DNA of 64,000 nt from Monomorium pharaonis (Eukaryota; Arthropoda; Insecta; Hymenoptera; Formicidae): NCBI RefSeq assembly GCF_013373865.1, contig NC_050474.1, forward strand, positions 3,385,561 to 3,449,560. The letters run 5' to 3'. Positions 49,848 to 63,279 of the stretch are shown in pieces. Under the pieces are notes generated by a model, which was not told the DNA's origin, ran no database searches, and saw nothing but the letters and a program-made list of their open reading frames with translations. Every line of letters begins with the position of its first letter. The first letter of the stretch is position 1. The position numbers and the translations under genes were made by a program.

Positions 49848-52800
49848 TTTAGCCGCGTGACCGATACTGTCATTTCTGTAAAATATCTACATAAAATTTT
49901 TTATGTAGAGTTTGCATTTTTCATGAACAAATAAAATAACATGCTCATGAAAGTATAGGTAAATCGTTCACTTTTCAATTAAATATATAAATTAAAACAC
50001 CATCGCTGTCGAGAAAATCCCTCATTTTTCTGCTTTTTCCTTAATTAATATTCACTAGCGTGTCTTGATTAAAATAAATCGTCAATTTTGAAAGTATACC
50101 GTATCGCTGGCGTAAAAAAAACCGATTATGCAGCCGCAATGCAGAAACGCTCGTCGATAAATCAAAATTATCGATAATGTATTATAGTGTATTATACAGT
50201 TCATATCGGTTACGTTAAAACAAAAGTTAGAGTGAAAGAAAAGAGAAATTGATAACACAATATAATTGTTGAATGGAAAAATTGTAAAAGAATTAGCAGA
50301 AGTTGGAAATTTTAATAACTCACCACTTTCGCATGCATCACTTATTTGAAGCGCGAAAGAAGTGTGAAACCAAGAGCTTCAAGATTTTCTTTTACGATAT
50401 ACCCAACCCGCATATCCTTTTCAGCTTTTAGTGCCAACTTCAGCTTTTAGTCTACCAAAATCTAATTTTATGAGACAATATCCAATGTGTTCACTCAGTA
50501 GAACAGACAGAGGAGTATTTGGAAACAGTTACATCAAGATAAACCGAGCTAAAGCGGTGCAATTAGAGCGCGAGAAGGGCAAAGCCGAGACGGGCGGTGG
50601 GCCGCTTGACACTACATGTTTGACCGCGAAAAACAAAGCAGAAACCATTCGGGGCGCTGGCCACCTCCGCGAGAGTTGACGAGCAAATGGGGAGAGAACT
50701 GGAAAACTTAACAATGCCCGGAGGTCGTTATGTCACGGCGGAGGAAGGTCAAAAAGCGGAGTTTCGCAAAGAGACGAGGCAAAAGGAAAAGAGTTGATCC
50801 GGCCGAGAAAGATAAAATGTTACTAAAGTGTCATTTCTCATTCTCACCTTGATACCATTTAATGGCCTTTACCTGTAGAGTCCCATAATGAATTCCATAT
50901 ATGATCGACTGATTACAGATTATATCGCGATAGAACAATAAACTTTAATTGTTTATAATAAAGATTGACAAATGTTTTTTCAATTCGTTTCTTTATAACT
51001 CTTATTTTTTCCTCCCCGAAAGATCTTCTTTCATTTATTTCGGACCAACAGTAGCATTCCTTCTTGTTAAAAAAAAAAATCGAGTCCATCGAGATCATCC
51101 CGTATAAATTCGTTTAGGAAAAATCGATCTCGAGGAGAAATACGTATCGAATGCATGCGAGAAGAAGCGTCCAGTTATTTCCCTTCGCGAGTCGCGCCGA
51201 TTCGCGTTAAGGATACACATGGGCACTCGGCCAACGCGCCATTTCGCCGCGAGCACGGAATCTTCTCTCGACACCTACAGAATTATCGCGGCCCGCCTTC
51301 CGTTTTACAATTCCCCGGGGGATTCCCGGGTAATACGAGGTGAATCCTTATTTTTCGACAGTTTTCGAGCGAAAACGGACGCGGCTGCAACGCGACTGGC
51401 TTCGTCGTGAAATCCACCGCACACCCAGGGGTGCTTTAACGTTTATTCGTTGCATACATATCGAGTATCGCAATTTCGGGTCTTTAAAAAAACTTAACAT
51501 CGGTTCGCGAACAATGTCCGCCTGTTAACACTTTTTATTGTAGTGACACTTGTATTTAGCTCAGAAAAAAAGACATTTACTCCATTCTATTAACTAAAGT
51601 TTAAGTCTCGCTGTTTAAATCTTATGCCCTTTCTATTTTATAATTAAAACAAAATTTATATTTATCACTATATCTTTTTAATACAATAAGAAGACTAGAA
51701 TATAAGAGGGCAAAATAACAAATATTAAAATTTTTTTAAATCGAAAAAAATGCAAAATGCAACCGTATGAAAGTTTCTTTACAAAAGCTCTTAAGAACTT
51801 TTTTTACGAAAAAAATACTTTAACAGCGATACTAACTATCGAGTCTACGATGATCTCGCACCTACAACGAGGAGGAACTGACCCCTCATCGCAATACATG
51901 ATTTCTCCGATTTCTCCAGAACTCCCTCGTGAAGCATTCCGAACTTCCCGAAACTTCAAGATGTGATATATCGAAGAGCCGAGAAAAATTCTATTCCCAA
52001 CGGACGAAAACTCGATGCAACCACGTGTTTTCTTCGCGTGGAAGATCCCATCGTGGGCTGTGAACGCTCCGCGAGGAAGTCGACACAAAATCTCGATGGA
52101 AACTTTCGAAAAGCTTCCGCCCGCCTCCTCGACATTACTTCCGCCACCGCCTCGCCGTCATCCAAAATCCGTTTCCTAAATCTCGTACCTAGCCGAAGCT
52201 ACTTCCACCGTAAAATCACGCGCACGTAAAACGGGCAATAAAGGGGGAAATGAGAATATGCGCGCGCGCACTTTTCTGTGAAAAAACAAGAAAGAATTAG
52301 TGAATCGGTAAGCATTTAAATCTACCGCAAACCACAATGAAAAGTTAGAAAAATTATCGATACAAAATATTTCAAAAGAAATTCACGAAGTAGTTGAGAA
52401 TTTCTTTCGCATTAACCGTGATGCCAGCCAACTAATTTACAGATTCCCAAAGCCATGTTTTAATTTGAAAAGATAGACGAAATAATATTTCTCTGTAACA
52501 GAAATTATTTATCGTTGGCGAAACCAAACAAAAATGGATAGAAAGTAAGAACTGAACCAATATTTGAATATTGTAATTATTATCGGTATGTCTATCTTAC
52601 CATATCTTATACCTCCCGAGGCTGTATCTCAATAGGACATGTCGGTGGTCAATGAAAGCGAAGAGTTACAGTCGCCAAGAATCGAGCCTTTCGAAAGAAT
52701 TGACTCGAGAAGGGGTAAAACCGACGGCATAATGGCGATTTCCATCAGGAGACGTTTAAAGTACTGTGCAAAGACGTCGGCGTTACTACCACTATCGGAG

Positions 52801-52911
52801 ATCGCGAAGGCAGCCCTTGTGGGAAACAAGGGGATGAATAGAAGCTTCGAAGGCGATGAAGATGGTACGAGACAGACGGAGACAAGAAGCGAAGGGAGGA
52901 GGAGAAAAGAG

Positions 52912-52912
52912 C

Positions 52913-52952
<40 letters not shown>
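52912..52952. repeat. (GA)n microsatellite
   Basis: GA units with one AA interruption. The R/E-rich and S/L-rich open frames across it (52629-53079) are explained by the repeat. Confidence 0.93.
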
Positions 52953-52954
<2 letters not shown>

Positions 52955-54993
52955 TAGACGAGAGGAAGAAGCGACGCGACATGAACGCATCCGACGTTCG
53001 ACTTATTCAAATGAGCCGATAGATTGAGCCACGACGGTGCCATTTGTTTCTTTCTCGAAAGCCTCTCGTACACCCCCAACCCGATTTTGTCGCCAAGGCT
53101 ATTTCTCTTTCTCCCTCACTTTCTCACGTACGCACATCTCGAACGGATTTCATACCGCAATTGTTAACGTTAAAAGAATAATTTGAAATAAATGTGGCAA
53201 CATATTCTCATTAAATAATAGTTGAAAGTAGCGCAATGTCGGAAATTTAACTACGCGAAATATAAGAGATGTGAGCTGAGAACTAGTTGCCTGGATACAC
53301 GTATATTCTCGTGAATGCATCCGTAACGCTGACCAGTCAGGATAATAGCCGACCGCGAGCAATTCTCGTTAACGAGTGCGGGTCACGAAAGTGAAAATAA
53401 AAGTCGACGGAAGAAAAGTGGCCGAACAAGAGTAACAAAGATATAGATACTGAATACGTATTATGAATAAAATAGTCTATAAAAAAAATTAATTTTTTTT
53501 TCTAAATATAAAAGAGAATATTCAAACTTTCTAGCGGTTACCTCAAAACAAAATTTTAATTGCTAAAAAATATCTGATATTTATAAAAATCCATTTTTAC
53601 ATGGCGCAACTTTAAGTTGATTATAAGTAATAAAATTTTGCAATGTAAAAAAAGCAGTAAAATTTTGAAATTCTGTTATATTTATATAATTTCTACGTAT
53701 AAAAAAATTTCCATGTATTCCATCTGTAATTTTATTCGTAATACAATATGTTTGCACAAATCAAATTAATACATATGCACTAAAGAGAATAGAAGCAATA
53801 TTTAATTTTATAAAATATTAAAAAATTTCAACGTATATGTAAAAAATGATTATATATATGTATATATAAATTTACATTTATTACATTCAGACTTCACATC
53901 ATTGAAATTTATAACGATTATAATTATAATGGCAACATGTATAATAAAGATGTAGAAAGTTAGAATGAAAGATAGAGAGAACAGAGAGGAAAAAAAGCGA
54001 TGCAACGGGCCGATGGGGCATTCCTTCCGATTTTCCACGTCATTTCGCCGCATCCGTTACGATAGAAAATTCCCTCCGCCCGTGATACGACAAGGAGAGG
54101 AGGAAGAATCAGTCGACCGGACTCGAATCGGTGCGTCCGCAGTAACGTGCGAGAATCGCAAGCGCGAGCTCTCTCTCCACCGATGGTTCTGCACGTGTTA
54201 CTTCCTCTTTTTCTTCCATCCATCCGATCGTTCGGCGCACCTACCTACCTTCCACCCTCTTATTTGCTCCTTTTCTCTTTCCCACAGTTTCTCACTTTCG
54301 AGTCTGCCCGGCACCAACGTGAAAATCAACGTGTAGAAAAAGAGAGGAAGAGCAGGAATGCTCTGTTCCTCGAAACCCTCTTTTATACTTCCGTTCGATT
54401 GACGGTGAACCGTAACGAGTGCCGTCGACTAAAAACACGATCGCGCGTAATCGGCGCCCTTATGTGATTTTAATCGGGCGGCTACGAGATTGCCGTATCC
54501 GAGATTGCGAATCATCTCCTCAAATGACGTTAGAATCTCCGTCATAAAGATGTAAATCTCGCCTTTACCTGTCGCGTTACTTTGTTTTAATTTTATTGGG
54601 CAAAATTATTGCTACTGTTTAAGCACGACGACCTACTTCCATCGAACAAATGTATTTTTTATAGAAACTCTTTCCCTTCTACTGCCGTAGCGAATAAAAT
54701 TATAAAAGCGCACTTTTGTACGCCTATAAGCAGTGCCTTTCTCGTTCCCTGGAGCTTCTTGTCGACGTCACTCGCGTAAAAGAATATCTATTTAGGGGAT
54801 CTACTTGTGGGTCTTCGGTTGAAACACGATGACTAAAAAAAGTGAAAGTAAAGCGCGAACACGGAGACGACAAGAAGAAACCATATTTCGATATCGGAAG
54901 TGGTCACGATCTATGTCAGACACATATATGCGGGTGCACGATGCACCTGGGTCTCGCGTGCAACTAGTAAAAGTAACCTTATATCCTGTCTCA

Positions 54994-54994
54994 A

Positions 54995-55029
<35 letters not shown>
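54994..55029. repeat. (GA)n microsatellite
   Basis: AAAGAGAGAAAG followed by about 12 GA units. Confidence 0.93.
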
Positions 55030-58000
55030 ACAATAAGGACATTGCGTCAGACTCGGCTTTCCTGTTGACCGTGAGAGTGTAATTACATTCGTTCGTAACG
55101 TGCTATTCATAAAATAAAACCATTGTCTCTTTACTTTTACCTCGAACCCACAGCGTTATACCGAGATAACGACCTTTCCGAAAGCGACGGTGATTACGCT
55201 AATCTTCCTGTAAATGACGTCTTCTCGGGAATACGCGGTAATTTATAATGGAACGCGGCTCGAAGCCTCGCGTTCTTACGCACTGCGTTTTCCCATCGCA
55301 CATGAAAACCCTCGGTAAAATTTCGAATTCAGCGCGCGCCACGCGAAGCAATAAATTTCAGCGAACAATCATTCGTGGGGTCGGCTTTTAATGACCCTGC
55401 CGTGAGCCCGGCTCATACCCAGGATATTGGAGCAACCTGATCGATTAGGTACCGAATGTTTCGTGACTTTTTTCTGCTCTACCAACATCTCCGCGACCGA
55501 AGCAATCGATTCATTTTATTATTCGCCCGATTCCTTCAATTCAGCCCAATTCCGCGTTTAATAAACTTCTTTTGTCTCAACTCTATTTAGTCGCATTTAA
55601 TGAGAAAACGCGAATAAACGAGACGATTCGAGCTTGCTGCGACGTTTGTTACAAAGAAGGAATAGCCGTCATCCGTAGTGATTAAGATGCACCTAAATAA
55701 TTCGAGTCCTTTCTCTAAATAAAATATAATTATAAACATATGAGAATTACAAGAATATATAATTCTATTACTTATACGGGACGGAAAATAAACGTGAGCA
55801 TTTGATTAGAATGTTCATTCATTGGTGGCTGTCCATTGACCGTTTTACTATTCTACGAGTGAATGAGAGAAAGAATAAGACCGAAGCTTAGTTCACCATC
55901 GAGTCATCTTTCACCATCTTTCGCTACAGCTCTGTCACCTCCCTGCGCACCCTGCTTGCGCTCGCCGTACTTTTAGGAGTAAGAAGTCGCTTTCCAGCCC
56001 GTAAAAGTGAATGCATAAAAGTGCACGTCGCGAATGCATAAAATGGCGAATAAACTCCGTCGTAGAATATTCGTGCTTACTGCTTTCCCTCTCTCCCTTT
56101 CTCCCGTTTCCCTTTTCTCTCGCATTCTCTCGTCGTTCCCGCTTTCCTGGCCCCCGGTCCGACGTTGCACACGAGCTCGCACATTCACCTTGCTTCTGCA
56201 CTTTTACACCACCCCTCCCCCTCCCCCGCCCTCCCAGCCGGCACCAAGCTATGTCGTGTGCTATATCGTGCGGAATGCATCTATACTAGAATCTATCGAC
56301 TTTCGCGCGCCTGCCATCCGAACCAATCTTGTACGCCATCCCCGCGCGAAGATCGTAACGTTGCGGGGGTAAGTGCCGGGAAGCTTGCATACCCTTCGCA
56401 CCTTTGACAATGTCGACTATATTCTACTGCTGAGATTTTCATCGGCGCATCCGCCGATTTTCGAGCGAAAGACTACGCGAACGACACGATACATGTTGGG
56501 AGGGCGACGGGACTTTAAGAGCACCGAGAGGAATCCTCACGAAGAGGAAAGCGCGTGCACCGTAAAACGAAAGGTCGCTGTCGTTTCTATGAAAATTGTG
56601 CATACGAAAGGTCGGTACTAAAAGGCAGATAGTAGATCTGGATTCAATGGAAGATAAGAGACCCATCGAATCCTGTCGTCATTACTCGTCTTGTTCTCAC
56701 GTATCTCTTCTCAACGTTAAATATCGACGTCAACGAAGAACGCGAGCAAATGTCGGCCGCGTATGGGGCTCGATGCACTTTCCTCGGAAAAAGAGTCCTT
56801 ACTGTATTTTTCTTAGCCGCGCGAAAGGAGCGAGGCGTGCTGGGAATATAGGCGTACACTTTGTACGCTAGCACTATATGCGTTATAGAGCGCGTATATA
56901 AGGATCGTATATATCATGCGAGATCAAGGCGGATATTCGCGCTTTTCGCATTATCCTTCAATAACTCGAAAAGTCTATTCCCTTGTGCGACAAGTTCCCG
57001 TCTCCTTTCGCTCCTTTCAGTCAATCGAGAAAATGTATCAGCTTCGTTTAAAACGCCGGATGCGCGATATTGCTACATCGCCGACAGCAAATCACACGAC
57101 GCAGCCGTGTTCCATTCCTCTTAACCGCGGTTTATCGAAGCAAGCGCGGAGAAGACACGCTCGTCCCTCGAAAGAGAAAGGGGGAGCAGGACGAATGAAT
57201 GAACGCCATTGAAAAGCGAACAGTATATATAGTTAAGCACAATGGGCCCTTGGAAAACGATGCGGCGTGGAAAATGCGGTAAAGGGGATGCAGCGAGTTT
57301 TGTTCGCACTTTATATGCCGGTTCACGCGTGCAAAACAGTCAGCATACTCTCCGCTCCTCTGTACGTCGCCGACGCGGAAAGACGTTGCGGGCGAGGTGA
57401 GAATGTAAATCAGACGACGCGCGAGACGGAGTTACATGACTCAACCAGTACGAGAGAACACCGTCTTTAACACACCGCGACGCAGACAGACAGTTTCGCC
57501 GACAGCCCAATTCAAAATTTCTTTCGGTTAATCCCGCGATATTCCCCTCGCGATATTCGCGTCGCGGATATATTCCGCGTGTTATGCGCGCGCGGAAAAG
57601 ATTTCGCATGACAGTATTGAATGATGTCCTGCAACAATATTATTCGATAATGTACCGCGGGAGAAGAGGGAGGCGGCAAATCCGTTTGATTGATATAAAA
57701 TTTGCATTGAAATACATTGTATATAGGTGCGTCTCGCCATCACGACGACGTGCGACGTTATTGTAGGGGGTGAAAATGGCGCGTCGGGCGATTCTGGTTC
57801 GGTGGACATCCCCGCGATCGAATCTCACGAGCGTCACGGAACGATCGGAAAACGCGATTGAAAATATTTACGAGGATGTGAATGTCAGGGCGCATCATCG
57901 CGCGAAAGGATCGTCCGTTTCCCGCGCGCATTCGAGACAGGTATATCCGTTCCGAAAGCCTTTTGCGTCTGACCGGGTTCGATTGATCGTTCTACCTCCG

Positions 58001-58140
58001 GCTGGTGTATGTTCGAACACACAATACGCGGCTCGACTTTAATATATCGCCGATATTACCGGCTTGCGGAAACGCGGCGCGAACGAGTAATGTGAAAGTG
58101 GGAAAAGCGGGAATTGCTCGGGAACAAGCATGCGAAAAAA

Positions 58141-58160
58141 GAGAGAGAGAAAGAGAGAGG
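58141..58160. repeat. Imperfect (GA)n tract
   Basis: Two short GA runs separated by AA, within a purine-rich stretch to about 58210. Confidence 0.8.
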
Positions 58161-58535
58161 AAAGAAAATGGAAAACAAAAGCGGAGAAAAAGAGAGGAAG
58201 TAAAACGTGAAAGGGCCTCTGGAAGAGTTCACACGGGTTTTGCGAGAAAGAGGTACTTCGTAAAATCAACGGATAGGGCGACGATATAATAATATCGACG
58301 AACGATCAGCTTTTTGGAGCCCCCAATTTCGCTGGCTCGCTCCGCCAGTGAATGGCAAACTGTTGTTAAGCGACATATCGGTGCTATTTGCATTTCGGCT
58401 GCTCATATCGCTCGTATGTATACCGGTTACGCAATATTCGACGCACGAAAAATCGTTTTCAATAGGCTGACAAGGAGACAAGGGCGCGCTACAATATGCA
58501 AATGGCCAATTAAACAGCGGAGCTACATTCAAATG

Positions 58536-58569
58536 AAGTCGGCGCATGCCGACTTGGGGGGGGGGGGGG
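58536..58569 (+). other. 8-bp stem-loop directly abutting a G14 run
   Basis: AAGTCGGC, loop GCAT, GCCGACTT (58536-58555) is a perfect stem-loop, immediately followed by 14 consecutive G (58556-58569). A G run this long is unusual in AT-rich insect DNA and could form a G-quadruplex with the GGGG run 5 bp further on. Confidence 0.8.
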
Positions 58570-61500
58570 ACGAGGGGCCCACAGCTTACAGGGATTACTC
58601 GTCTTTAAATTATTTTCCATACCGATTTCTCGTCTTCCCCGGTAATCGCAAGCCAGCTGCAGCGTGCATGAATAAATAAGATGCTCGGTGCAGCTTTAGC
58701 GAGGAGAGAAGACTGCACCTTCAAAGAAAAGTTACTTCGTCGGTCGCCGTGGACGACGGAGATAACATACGGATCGCTGCGCGTGTTGAAACGAGATAAA
58801 TCGCTCGCGGATCTTCTTTTCTCAAACTTTGCTTGTTCGTAAGAAGGAAACAAAAAAAGAGGGAACGGAAAAAAAGAAGAATCCGATTATCTAACAATAT
58901 TTTATTTTCTGGCCGGTTATTCACTGGCGCCCGTCCTTATTGCCGGACTTGATTAATTTCCCGGCGCGGAAAACCATTTTCCCATTCATTCCCGAAACGT
59001 CGGCCATCCCTTTTTTTTTCGCGTCCGTCCAGTGCATCTATTCAGGCGCAAAGAACCCTCCGCAGCGACGCGGGGTTGATATCAATTAAGCACGCTAACT
59101 CCACCGCGACAACCTTTTTTTCCTCACCCAGCCACCGTGTCGCCGATGTTTGCATTCAGTACGCTGAAAGAAATCTATGTACTTGCGGCCGGCGCAAAAA
59201 TTTTACCCCGCTTATTTTGTGTCCGCTAGCGGGAACACGGGACACGGCGTCGTCGGGCAGCGAGATGATGAAATGCGAGCCGAAAACATCGTCGAGTAAC
59301 GTCATACTTCATCGAGAGAAATAAATGACCAACAAAATGCAATTAAATTTTAAATCGCCATGTTTGAAGCACAAGCATACGGAGTGGACGCAACATGTAT
59401 CTTATATTATATAAGTTGACAATCGGATCGGCGGCCATCGCGACTCTATTCCCGCGACGCAGCGTCGTCAACGAGCGGATACTAATGCCAATCTTCAGCG
59501 GAAGCTGAAGCATCGTCCACCAGCGATGTACACGAACGTCTAGGTAGACACAAACGTACGTATCCATCGCGGGGACATAAAGACGAAAAAGATGTCTCTA
59601 TGGCAGAAGGGCGGTCTCATGTCGTTTCAACGATGCCAATATTATCCTCGAGTCTCGTCGAGAACGAGTCTTTCGCGAGCGGTGTACGCGGTTCGTTCCA
59701 CTGGAAAAATATTTATTCGACCGCGATGGAAAGGAGAAGTCTCCCTATACTTGCGACAGACGCGCGGTGCATAACCCGTGTTCCATGGTCGTGTGTGCGT
59801 ACAACGGCGACGGTCTCCCCTTTTCGGTTTCACCGGCGACCGAGAAGTCTCAATCCGCTTGAAGCTGCGAGCGAACACGAGAGTCCGAGAGTGACGCTAG
59901 GAATGAGGTAAAACGACGAACGTACGTCCCCGACCCTGGAGTCTGGTTTCATGCTTTTTACAACCAAACTGCGCGACTGATATCGTGAGAGAGAATGCAT
60001 TCGCAGCGAACGCGTGCGTACACGCTAAGCTTCATTTCGCTTGTATACGTGTGTCGGCTGCAACGTACACACATACGCACGTGCAAATGCGTAATTCCAA
60101 TATTAAAAAGACGCCGAGACTGCGTTCGAATATTTTCAGGAGTATACACGCGCTGTGTTCTCATAATATATTTTTCTATGATAAAGTTTCAGGTGTTTCC
60201 AGTATACTCTTTGCGAAAAATTAGAAAACGAAACGGCAACGTTTGAAATTTGATCTTCGTTGGAAATTTCCCTTCGCAAGAGATTTTAGTGGCTTCTCAG
60301 GACGAATTTGCAAAGTATAATTAAGGTTCTCTTCCAATTTAGTTTAGAAACATAATTCGACGTTGCTCATTAAACAAATCAATTTTCCGTTTTAATGAAA
60401 TATTGTAAGTTACATTCGAAAATTTTCGAACGTGAAATGCCTTGGCGCCTATGCCCGACGCGAAGCCCCATTTCGCGTACGTAGTTGGCGGAGGATGAAA
60501 TAAATCGGCAGGCTGCGGCCACGGTCGATTTGATTTCGATCCTGGAACGAGCGAGAGCGCAGCCGAGCTCGCGTTAATTACCAGCAATTTCGGCGTTTCG
60601 CCGCTCTTTAAACACCGCCTTGGGAATTAAGCGTGGCGCTACATTGTCGATAGGGAGCAGCGAGTGCGAGAAAGACAGAGATAGAGAGGAGAAGTGGAGA
60701 GATGCTCGTTTCTTGCAGCCGCGTTTACAATTTATAATCCTATTACAGGATTTAGGATACTCACCGGTGTGCGTCACTCCAAGTCGACGAAGCGAAAGCT
60801 CCTCTCAAAAGGTATCCGGGCTCTTAAACACAGAAAGAAAAGGAACTTGAGTACATTGTAAGTAAGGCGACCGCTCCATCGTTAATTATGGCCACATTAA
60901 TTACGCGACTTATAATTACGATATTGCGGTTCAACTAAAGATACTTATGGTTGGAAACATTATACCGAAGCATATTTTATGTCTTATATTCATAAAGCAA
61001 ATACATACAAATATATATAGGTACACATACACACTTTTGACTATATTAATAATTTGATATTTACAAAACCCTCTACGGTATAAGCATCAACCATGTGCGT
61101 AGTCATAATCTGTTATGTTTAAAAAGAGATTTAAAATAAAAATACAAGAAAGATGTTTCATCAGTATAACGTCAGCAAACACGATATTAGTTACAGTAAC
61201 GCTATCGCAGTATAACCGACAGTAATATCAATATCAGGTATTTCCAGGAAGTACATCATTAATGGCCTTACTCGCGCGAGAAGAGAATGGCAGCGCGTTA
61301 ATTGATTTTTCATTCGACAAAGCCGCCAGAAGCTCTTCAACGTCCCGTAGACGGAAAACGAGCAGCTCGCGATGGAAATCCTCGTGAAAACAGTCGCTGC
61401 ACCCGGCAACCGGCAGATCCGAAATCCTCTCAGCGGAAATCTTTCTCCGTTGGAATATTTAGCGGCCGAACGAATTGCAACGAAAGTGCACAGGAAAAAT

Positions 61501-63228
61501 CGCTCCTTCCGTCAGGCGGGAATTTGAAAGTTCCTCGGAAAACAGTTTAATTTTGCGTGAAATATAGCGCTGTTCTGTTTTTTTCTTTTAATTCGAGCGT
61601 TTATTTTATGCAACTGCAGCAACGCTCTCTTAACCAGCAGAGACTCTTTTTCTCAAATCGTAAACAACAGACGTATATATGTACAAACGTCTCATTTCAC
61701 TCACAAAGAGCAGAATGTATTTCGCTACAATGTTCACGCAAACGATAATTCATGCTCAAACGTAATGCCATTCATTTTAACGAAGTCGCGGACGAACCGG
61801 AACGCGGAAGTTCCGGCAAAATTAATTTTCTCGCACAACTCTTGCAGTCCCAAAACGGAAATCGCAAGGACCCGGCGCAACTAAACGCAAGGCGCACGTG
61901 CAATTCATTTCGCTCGTTCATTATAGATTTTAATACCACTCGCGTCGGGACCCCATCATAAATTAAACTCTGACAGACGAAACTGCGACGGCATAGTCGA
62001 ATCCGCGAAATACGTTGCGGTCCGACGGAAACACAGAGATTGTAATTTTTGGAGATGAATCCCTCGATCACCAAATGTGATACGCGTTTTGTAGTCAATG
62101 AGCTAATTTTAATTTTGCTGATTTTAATATCACCGAGCGGACTAAATTTTAATAAATTCTACAGTAAAAGAAAACGGGAGGCACATCCCGAATAAATATT
62201 TATAATATTTATATCGAAGTATGCAAAACAGCATGCAGAAATAGAATGTATTCAAACGCACGCTGTATTGTAATTGTAACGAGGCGACGTGTGTACGATT
62301 TGTGACACGTATAGAGAGATGTATAACTATGGAATTTATTAAAATTGTATTAAACAACGTACTGAAGAAAATGTAATTGCTTCATACGAGGGAACATTAC
62401 GAACAGGCATGATTGCAAGAGATGAATGAGCGAATTGTGGAATGGTAAATATTAGGAATTACGCCAATGCGGATTCACCAACGTGTCCTGTCCCGATGTG
62501 TGTTCACGTGATTGTGACGTTCACACACTCTCCGACATCCCAGAACATATCCCAGGAGAGCACGCGAGGAGAGGCCATTAAGTGGCACCAACCAGTTTTC
62601 CCGTCGTTTCTTCGCGATACCACCGGCTGGCAATATATTTTCCCTCCCTTTTAATTACACGCATTACTTACGCTCGTTAATTAGCCTCTAGCTGAGGATC
62701 AGAAAGCCGGGAGGGTGAGTGCCAGACATTGGATGCAAGCATTTGCGTCAAGTGCTAGCTATGCGCCCCGTTTCCCCTTTCCCATCCTCTCGCGAGGAGG
62801 AATCTCTTCGTTCGATTATAATGTCGATCTCGCAGTCTTTCTACTAAATTAGAAGAAATTGTAATTTATTTCCAATTGTAGGAATTAAATAATTATCGTA
62901 ATGTTGTACGAGAATAAAATTAAATAACCGTAAGGAAAATCTATTGGCCTTTCAATCAAGTAACTTGGGCAACATAAAATTGGCTTAATCGATCAATAAC
63001 TTGTAAAAGTTCGTCTATTTTCAACGAATTATATAAAGGAAGTTTTATTGGACACAACAAAATTTAAAATGGTTGATTGTGCTAGATGGTTACTACAATG
63101 CTAGAGTTAGTTCTAAAATCCTTATCAGCAAAGCATGAATAAATTCAAATTTTAATATGTCTTGAGAAAAAAGTTTTATCCTTAGAATTCAAAGAGTATT
63201 GTAAAAGACAATGGACAGATTTCTCCTC
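58570..63228. other. Noncoding stretch, no gene supported
   Basis: Only short frames without recognisable domains. AT content rises again after about 60850. No RNA gene or mobile element was recognised. Confidence 0.4.
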
Positions 63229-63279
63229 TACACACACATATACATATATATGTGTGTGTGTATATATATATATATATAA
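63229..63279. repeat. (CA)(TA)(TG)(TA) compound microsatellite, self-complementary
   Basis: An ACACACACATATA arm is followed by TATATATGTGTGTGT, so the first two-thirds is a near-perfect inverted repeat. A (TA)9 tail follows. It is a typical cruciform-prone simple repeat. Confidence 0.9.

Larger units (their letters stand above)
48436..58535. other. Noncoding stretch, no gene supported
   Basis: Several GA tracts, AT-rich blocks (49660-50300, 51540-51830, 53440-53960) and a GC-richer segment from about 55950. Open frames up to about 127 codons overlap simple repeats or each other, and none is recognised. One acceptor-led frame at 54288 is noted as a finding. Confidence 0.4.

Noticed and set aside
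52629..53079. Four overlapping open frames of 81-127 codons
   Set aside because: All span the GA microsatellite and are produced by it.
57970..57990. GGGTTCGATTGA as a pol III B box
   Set aside because: The conserved TCC end is missing and there is no A box at the correct distance.
62640..62720. Opposed splice signals (minus TCCTCAG|20 nt|GTAAGTAATG, plus GTGAGTGCC)
   Set aside because: The 20-nt segment has stops in all three frames and the plus donor has no acceptor; treated as chance.
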